Assembly: GCF_002127325.2 (NCBI RefSeq)
Contig: NC_035448.2
Span: 122,989,422 to 123,053,421, forward strand
DNA length: 64,000 nucleotides
DNA from: Helianthus annuus
Taxonomy: Eukaryota > Streptophyta > Magnoliopsida > Asterales > Asteraceae
Direction: 5' to 3'
The notes under the pieces were generated by a model, which searched no databases, was not told where the DNA came from, and was given only the letters and a program-made list of their open reading frames with translations. Below, in pieces: positions 57,423 to 64,000 of the stretch. The position numbers and the translations under genes are program-made. How positions within the stretch are numbered: the stretch's first letter is position 1; every line of letters starts with the position of its first letter.

Positions 57423-59990
57423 TGTAACAACCTGTGTTACGAAAGTCAAAGTACAAGTCAAAGTCAAAGGAAGAAAAGATTGCTAATTGTGATCTATCAC
57501 TCCTTGCTTAATTACTGATTTGTGCTTCTTGACTTGTAATCGAATTCTTTAATTTATTTGCTTTAGTTGTATTATGTGGAGTATCTATAATAATCGAGGT
57601 TTAATCGACATTTATCGCTTTATCACTTTATCGCTAATCGCGTCGCAATCGCATTCGCAACTTAATTGATGGGTTATGTATATTTTTTTACGTGTGTGTG
57701 CTATTTATGTGTTACTTGTGGATGTTTACTTTATGTTTGTGGTGAATAATCGAAATGCAATCGCAGCTCTATCGCAACCTGATCGCAAACGCTAAACGCA
57801 AGTATTTAGGATGATTGTATGTTAGATATAGCATTTGTGTGATTATTATTAATTTATCGCATTGCCTAATCGACACTCTCTTAAACGCATCGCAACGCTC
57901 AACACACTAAACGAAACGCCAAAACCAAACTCACCGGACCACTTCGATCGAATGACCGTTCGATCGAATGGTCATCCGAACGGATGGCCATCCGATCGGA
58001 TGGCCATCCGATAGAAGTGCCTTCCGATCCGATACCTGCAATTCTTTCCTCTTTTGGAAACCTATAAATACCCCTGTCACATCACCAACAGTGATGTGAC
58101 AGCTCTCTCTCTCTCATTCGACCAACATTCCAGCCCACTTTTCTCTCAATTTCTCGCGATACTTGTAAGTTTTCAACTCAAATCTTGTACTTCTATGATC
58201 TACACCCACTTCTTCATCATTTTCACCTCCGAATCTTAACTTTTAACCGTGAAATCAGCGGATTTAAGGTGTTCTAGGATGATGTCATCATGGAGATCTT
58301 ATGAACTTCAAGATTTGGCTTCATTCTACCAAGAACAACTCAGATCTGAAGGATTTCCACATGATTAAACACTATTTTCACCTAGATCTAAACATTTTCA
58401 AGGTTAAAAGGATTGAAAGATGGTTTTTGTACCTTTCTTTTAAATCTTTTACACTCAATGCACTCAAAACTAATAGAATCGGAGCTCATTCAGGCCTTCC
58501 ACTCTTCTCTAGTGATGTGTTGGTTTGAGATCTGATTCCTATCCATGAGAAAACCGATTTCGGTTTGAACATGAACAACCGTCACAGACAGTTAACTGAC
58601 CGGATTGGGGTGATTCCCGTTCGATCAGATAACTTTGGTCGGATGGAGGTTCCATTGTTTAATACGTTGTCACGCCGTCTCGATCAAACCACAAAACTTT
58701 CAAAACTTGGCAAATTTTTCAAGTTCAAAACGATCAGATTGTGGGACGGATTGTCGTCCGATCGGATCGCCATTCGATCGGATTGCTATCCGATCGAACG
58801 AAAATCCGATCGGATTGCACTTGGTTCCAACCCTTAACATTTTTCATAATTTTCAAAGATCATCAGTTCCTAACGGATTTCAATCCGATCGAATAATCAT
58901 CCTGCTGTGAACTTGTTCTCAACTGGAATGTCTCACCAATCGGATCGCTATCCGATCGAACGACCGTTCGATCGATCGACCTGAAGGGTAGAGATACTTC
59001 TCTATTTTTCAAAATGCTACAAGGAAAACTTCAAAGCCATCATACACAAACACATCCATCCCAAACGAATGTCAATCCGACCGAATGGCCTTCCAATCGG
59101 ATGACCATCTGAACGGATTGACATCCGATCGAATGACCATCCGATCGGATTACCATTTGTCACTTGGTTCTTTTCGCACCGTTTAATGCGTATTTTTCTC
59201 TTATGCTATCATTAACGGTTCAGGCTAATCACTTAGCGCTCCCTTCAATCCAAGAGAGTGTTTATTTACATAAACGCTATCCGTGAGTATACTCAAACCC
59301 TTTTTGCTTTACGCACTTTTGGGTGTTACATACGTTACTTATTCAAACACAATCGACACACAACGCAAACACTATTTATATGCTGACCGTTATTGCATGC
59401 TACGTGTTGTTTGATGAATGCTTGTATGTTATGTTTACACAGTGATTGTTGCATGACACCTTAGCGACGATAGTACTATACTTTGGACTCAGCACCTGTC
59501 ATGGACAGGGGTTGTTAAGGGCTTTCTCACATGTCACAATGGTGATATGTGTTGCGCATTCTACAACTTGCAGTCACGTCTATGCATATTTCATTGTCGA
59601 TAACCTACTAGCCTTCACCTTGCTACATGTTACATGCTGCTTATGCGTAAACGATTTCGAATACTATTATACTATTAAACTTGTATGCTCACCTTTACAC
59701 TATGTGTATTGAACTCTATTTTAACGTATGTGACAGGTGCTTAAGATGCTAGGAATGTTGTGCCTTGGTGAATCAAGCTAGGGGTCTAGTTATGTCACGC
59801 GAAATCTGATTTATCGGAACAATGTTGTTTTTGAGACAATTATTTGTAATAACTGTTTATTTGGATATGTTATGGTATGGGACGTGACGTTTAAATATCT
59901 GGTAATTAATAGTTGTTATGGATACTCATGGACAATCTGTTTCGCTCAGTGCCATGCCCCGATGTTTCCACCATCGGTTGGGGTGTGACA
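57423..59990 (+). repeat. 3' LTR of decayed chromovirus
   Basis: 2568 bp, TGTAACAACC...GGGGTGTGACA. It shares the CCGATCGGAT words with its partner. The stretch about 59387-59665 is absent from the 5' LTR, so one copy suffered a deletion or the other an insertion. No gene is seen. Confidence 0.88.
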
Positions 59991-60090
59991 TCTTTCCTGA
60001 AACTTAGTTTAGATATCTTACTGATTTTTGAAGCTTTCCCGAAGTCCATTACCTACAAGACATGATGTTAGTACATAAACCTTTGTTTAA
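59991..60090 (-). other. Short non-coding spacer after Athila-like pol
   Basis: TCTTT at the left edge is the right flank of the 41615 insertion. The pol frame ends at 60091. Confidence 0.55.
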
Positions 60091-61608
60091 TCATTCCTCG
60101 ACCGCTTGTAGCGAGATCTCTTCCTCATCATCCTCAATGAATCCTTGATAAATCTTAAGCCGGTGTCCGTTGACTTTGCATGGAATTCCATTTCGAGATT
60201 TAATCTCAATTGCACTGTGTGGAAAAATATGGATGATAGAAAAAGGTCCCGACCACCTAGACTTTAATTTTCCGGGAAATAATCGAAGTCGTGAATTAAA
60301 CAATCGAACTTGATCCCCTACTCGAAATTCATTTGGGTTAATATGTTTATCATGCAATTTTTTCATTCTTTCCTTATAAATTTCGGAGTTAGAGTATGCT
60401 TGATTCCTTAATTCATCTAATTCGTTTAATTGACAAAATCGATGCTTTCTGGCGGTTTCAATGTCTAAGTTTACGTTTTTTGATGCCCAGTAGGCTTTGT
60501 GTGCTATTTCTACTGGCAAATGACAACTTTTTCCATAGACAAGCTTATATGAGGTGGTACCTATTGTTTTTTTATACGCGATTCGAAAAGCCCATAAAGC
60601 GTCGTCTAATTTATCAGCCAATTCATTTCTATTTAATCCTACGGCTTTTTCAAGTATTCTCTTTAAACCTCGGTTAGTCACTTCGGCTTGTCCATTTGTT
60701 TGAGGGTGATATGCAGTTGAGATCCGGTGATAGACCCCATATCATGTTAAAAAAATTTCAAGTTGATGATTACAAAAATGGGTACCCCTATCACTTGTTA
60801 ATGCTTTTGGAGTTCCGAAACAAGAAAATAGTTGTTTCAAGAATCTTACCACAACTCTCCCATCATTTGTTGGAAGAGCTTCAGCTTTGGCCCATTTTGA
60901 CAAGTAATCCACTGCCACAAGTATATATTTGTTTCCTTTTGATGGTGGGAAAGGTCCCATAAAGTCTAGTCCCCACACATCAAAAATTTCACAAACAAGA
61001 ATGCCATTTTGTGGCATTTCGTTTTTGGAAGAAATATTACCTGATCGTTGGCATGCATCACATGACTTGATAAGACTTTGGGAGTCTTTATAAATGGTTG
61101 GCCAATAGAATCCTGAATCAAATACCTTTCGTGCGGTACTAGCGGTTCCATGATGCTCTCTGTATGGACCTTCATGACAATGGCAGAGGATCTTTCGTGC
61201 TTCACTACCATTCACACATCGTCGGATAAGTTGGTCGGCACACGTTTTGAAAAGATAATTATCTTCCCAAAAATAATGCTTTACATCGGCAAAGAATTTT
61301 TTTCTTTGATGATGTGACCATCCTTTTGTGACTATTCCACTAGCTAGGTAGTTGGCATAGTCGGCGTACCATGATTCTTCTCGGTACTCCACCATTTCTA
61401 AGGATTCCTTTGGGAAATTTTCATTGATGAGCTCGTCCCTAGTTGCCTCCAAAGTTGGATCTTCCAAGCGGGATAGATGATCTGCAGCGGTGTTTTCTGC
61501 TCCTCTTTTGTCTTTTATCTCAATGTCAAATTCTTGCAGGAGTAGAATCCATCTGATTAAACGTGGTTTGGCATCCTGTTTTTTTAAAGAGATAACGAAT
61601 GGTTGCAT
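60091..61608 (-). pseudogene. RNase H end and integrase of Athila-like element
   Basis: On the minus strand: the RNase H/connection end ([33 protein letters not shown]); HHCC ([15 protein letters not shown] ... CDACQRSG); catalytic core ([34 protein letters not shown]); and the C-terminal GPF-like part (FRVGDQVRLFNSRLRLFPGK, WSGPFSII). One in-frame TGA lies at 60742-60744, just before YGVYHRIS. Otherwise the integrase is complete in motif content. The C-terminus lacks a chromodomain, as expected for Athila. Confidence 0.85.
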
Positions 61609-62073
61609 GGTCTGTATAAACTATCGTTTTAGAAAGAACAAGATAAGAACGAAATTTATCAAAAGCAAATACTATAACTAGTAATTCTTTTTCAGCTGTT
61701 TTGTAATTTTCTTGTGCATCGTTAAGCGTTTTACTAGCGTAGTATATTGGGTGAAAATGCTTATCTTTTCGTTGTCCCAAGACGGCTCCAATTGTAAAGT
61801 CACTTGCATCGCACAGATTTCGAAAGGTAATTTCCAATCAGGCGCTATCATGATTGGTGCATTGACTAGCATTTCTTTTAGTGTTAAAAATGCTTGGTTA
61901 GAATCCTTGTCAAAGATGAATGGTGCATCTTTTTCAAGTAATTTTGTTAGAGGTCTTGAAATTTTAGAAAAGTCTTTGATAAATCGTCTATAAACTTCGG
62001 CATGCCCTAGGAAACTTCTGATATCTCTAACGGAGGATGGACGTGGTAATCGGGAGATGGTGTCTATTTTAGC
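61526..62073 (-). pseudogene. RT end and RNase H of Athila-like element
   Basis: On the minus strand: AKIDTISRLPRP at the right edge, the RT thumb region, RNase H (CDASDFTIGAVLGQRK near 61800, [27 protein letters not shown]). Frame changes occur near 61812 and at the run of Ts near 61580, where it overlaps the next segment. The right edge is the junction with the 62074 insert; RT resumes at 63401. Confidence 0.78.
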
Positions 62074-63396
62074 CTATAACAACCCTCCTAAATAATATCC
62101 GACACCCTAAAAATATTTAAAGTGCCCCAATACGTCCTAAAATACACCCCATATACGAAAACGGGCCCCGAATACCTTTATTTTATTAAATTAAATTAAA
62201 AATCAAATTTTTAATATCTGTGGCGGCCATGAAGACCTAAGCTAGGTCTTACGCGGGTCGCGACCGAGTGGACATGAGGCGCAGCCCGGTGCTGCCACGT
62301 GGCAGCCACACGTCGAGCCTATACCGACCCTATGTCGCGGGCCGCGAAGGCCCTGCCTTCTTTCTACGCGGGCCGCGAGGGAAGTCGAAGAGGCACTATA
62401 AATTGAAGACCTCAGCCTCAGTTTCAAACCGTTCAATTTCTCGTTCTCTCTCTCGAAATTCTACATAGCAATTATAATTTTCGGGCATAATACCCCCTAA
62501 ATAACGAAGTTCTGCTCCGTTGTAAGTATCATAACTCCGGTTACGTATTAGATACGCTTCCCGATTGATCCAGGGTTCCGTAACGACTGTCGAGGTTCTG
62601 TCCGACGTAGTCGTTAGAATGTCATCTCGGGGAGGGTATTACTAATGTAAATATTGGCTTATTATACTAACATGTGTGCATTTGTGTATTTAATAGATAA
62701 TCACCAGGAAACCCTAAAGGAAAACCTAAGACAGCAATGTGAGTAATCTCCTTTTTGTAAACCTTTTTGCAAACTATTTTTACAAAACCTTTATTTATTT
62801 AAATTATAACTAGCAGTGATAGTCTTTGTAATTCTTCAATTACTGCCGGTATGTTAGGGTTTTGTACACAAAATGTGGAACACGTTACCATTAGACAAAG
62901 AGTTAGCCAATGTGTAATATGACCCACCAGTCAGGATTGACAGTACTGAATGAGTAATTGTGTAGATGTAAACATTGTAATCACTCTCAATACTGTTAAA
63001 TGATAAAACTCTTCTTGATTAAACTGGGATTCACTCACCAGTATTTCCCACTAATGTTTTTAAACGCGTTTCAGGTAAAAAAATGTGAAAGCCAACTAGA
63101 AGTCAGCTGGACAGCACTGAAGGCTTGGAAAAGTGGCTATAAAAGTTACCTAAATAAAGAAAGTTTTTTATTTCAATAAAATGGGGTTTACCCCTGTAAA
63201 TCAGTTTGTAATGAAAACTTGGGTTTTATCCCAATATACTTATTTATATAAAATATGGTGTTTTACTCTGATAAAATATTTCCTAACTACGGTCCTGATG
63301 TAATTTCCGCTGCCAAATTGATAAACACCGATACCACCAATACTGATTCTCGCGGCCGCCTGTTCCCGGGACAGATAAGGGGCGGGGGTTGCGGCA
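62074..63396 (+). mobile_element. LTR-like insert (1.3 kb) in Athila-like RT, TAGC duplicated
   Basis: The RT coding sequence stops at ...AKIDT (62073) and resumes with EVDRA beyond 63396. TAGC sits on both sides (62070-62073, 63397-63400). The insert begins CTATAACAACCCTCC and ends GGGGGTTGCGGCA. It has a TATA box (CTATAAATTG, about 62397-62406) followed by a CT-rich leader, and GC-rich palindromic words (GCGGGCCGCG) at 62334-62382. I read it as a solo LTR in plus orientation. The four-base duplication and the TA rather than TG start leave doubt. No gene is seen. Confidence 0.6.
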
Positions 63397-63990
63397 TAGC
63401 TCGATCAACCTCCATTCCTTCGCTTGAGATTTTTTGAACGAGTACTATTCCCTCCGTTACCTTGAAATGTCATTTTTCCCAATTAAGGGCGAGGTTAGTT
63501 TCCTCACATCGGGATAGCATTCCCTCAAGGTTATCGACACATTGGTCGTATGAATCTCCAAAGATAGAAAAGTCGTCAATGAAAACTTCCATAGTCTTTT
63601 CTATCATGTCATGGAAGATGGCCTCCATGCAACGTTGGAAAGTTGCGGGGGCATTACATAGACCAAAAGGCATGCGTCGATAAGCAAAAGTTCCGTAGGG
63701 GCATGTAAATGTTGTTTTTTCTTAGTCTTCGGGAGCTATCGATATTTGAAAGTAACCTTAAAAACCATCTAAAACCAATAAAATTTGTGACCGAATAATC
63801 CTTCTAACATTTAATCAATAAAAGGTAAGGGAAAATGATCTTTCCTTGTTGCCTCATTTAATCGACGATAATCTATACAAACTCTCCATCCGGTGACGGT
63901 TCTTGTTGTTATTAATTCATTTTTGTCATTAGTGACCATTTTCATACCTCCTTTCTTGGGAACTACTTGGACAGGACTTACCTAAGGGCT
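63397..63990 (-). pseudogene. Reverse transcriptase of Athila-like element, partial
   Basis: The minus-strand RT runs off the right edge. It shows a strand with VCIDYRRLNEATRKDHFPLPF near 63880, MPFGLCNAPATFQRCM (63673) and the catalytic VFIDDFSIFG (about 63560-63590), then RCEETNLALNWEKCHF. Stops and frame changes lie between 63680 and 63840. It ends on the left at the 62074 insert. Confidence 0.82.
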
Positions 63991-64000
63991 ATCGGAAATC

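Larger units (their letters stand above)
41615..59990 (+). mobile_element. Decayed chromovirus (Ty3/gypsy), interrupted by a copia element
   Basis: LTRs are 41615-43883 (2269 bp) and 57423-59990 (2568 bp). The flanks are TGTTT and TCTTT, a probable 5-bp duplication with one change. PBS is 43887-43898 and PPT about 57408-57422. Gag-pol runs 44977-47771 and 55509-57389, with the 47772-55508 copia element between RT and RNase H. RNase H precedes integrase and the C-terminus is chromodomain-like, as in Tekay-type elements. Many in-frame stops and several frame changes show it is long dead. Confidence 0.88.
16326..63990 (-). mobile_element. Athila-like Ty3/gypsy element, 3' half, heavily interrupted
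   Basis: The pieces read on the minus strand are: RT (63990-63397), RT/RNase H (62073-61526), RNase H/integrase (61608-60091), a degenerate ORF in the env position (40839-40015), non-coding 3' region, PPT (24330-24316) and 3' LTR (24315-16326). Insertions at 17111, 24646, 41615 and 62074 split it. The pieces are tied together by orientation and by a shared CACGGCCCCGTGG-type word at about 16.8-17.1, 24.0, 39.6-39.7, 40.9-41.0 and 41.5 kb. The lineage call comes from the integrase wording (YGKSCHLPVEIAHKAYWA) and the CCCCACACTTGAA 3' region. The 5' part is outside the window. Confidence 0.7.

Noticed and set aside
62242..62468. Short open frames on both strands
   Set aside because: GC-rich palindromic words in an LTR-like insert; no homology.
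63350..63372. NotI- and SmaI-like sites suggesting vector sequence
   Set aside because: The surrounding insert already has several GCGGGCCGCG words and its boundary is a clean insertion into RT, so chance is more likely than a cloning artefact.

Overview
This is plant nuclear DNA, almost certainly eudicot and probably Asteraceae. The whole window is nested LTR retrotransposons. I see no convincing ordinary host gene, tRNA, rRNA or bacterial-type feature. The plant call rests on Ty3/gypsy chromoviruses, an Athila-like element and Ty1/copia sirevirus-like elements, all primed at TGGTATCAGAGC (initiator-tRNA-Met primer sites). The Asteraceae call rests on recollection: the ORF in the envelope position of the 24646-38523 element resembles one I associate with composite-family copia elements.

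Layout. (1) 1-16325: the 3' end of a plus-strand Tekay-like chromovirus. It has the integrase C-terminus, PPT and 3' LTR, and the LTR is split by a 13-kb minus-strand chromovirus (2141-15225, TSD ATTTA). The nested copy has almost identical 3.9-kb LTRs, a likely spliced intron in gag and one nonsense codon in integrase. (2) 16326-63990: a minus-strand Athila-like element, 3' LTR on the left and reverse transcriptase at the right edge. It has been broken by several insertions: a gag-only copia-like element (17111-23692, minus, TSD GGGAT); a sirevirus-like element with gag, pol and a third ORF (24646-38523, plus, TSD GAACT), whose 3' LTR holds a 418-bp solo LTR (37722-38139, TSD AAGGG); a decayed plus-strand chromovirus (41615-59990); and a 1.3-kb LTR-like insert (62074-63396). 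(3) Inside the 41615 chromovirus, between its RT and RNase H regions, sits another gag-only copia-like element (47772-55508, TSD TCTGC). Its gag is in turn split by a 2.4-kb solo LTR (49571-51996, TSD TGAAA) of the same family as the left-hand Tekay element.

Insertion order from nesting: Athila first, then the 41615 chromovirus, then the 47772 copia, then the solo LTR. The 24646 element and the nested 2141 chromovirus look youngest, judging by visible LTR differences.

Most interesting observation: the three copia-like elements (17111, 24646, 47772) carry a homologous non-coding block downstream of their last gag or pol ORF. It contains hairpins whose stems change sequence but keep pairing, around conserved CTTCTG and CTGACCT flanks and mostly GNRA-type tetraloops. 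Two of the three elements have lost pol but kept gag plus this block, which points to an RNA element needed in cis for mobilisation. In the full-length element the third ORF follows what looks like its own TATA box, 5' leader and 863-nt leader intron.
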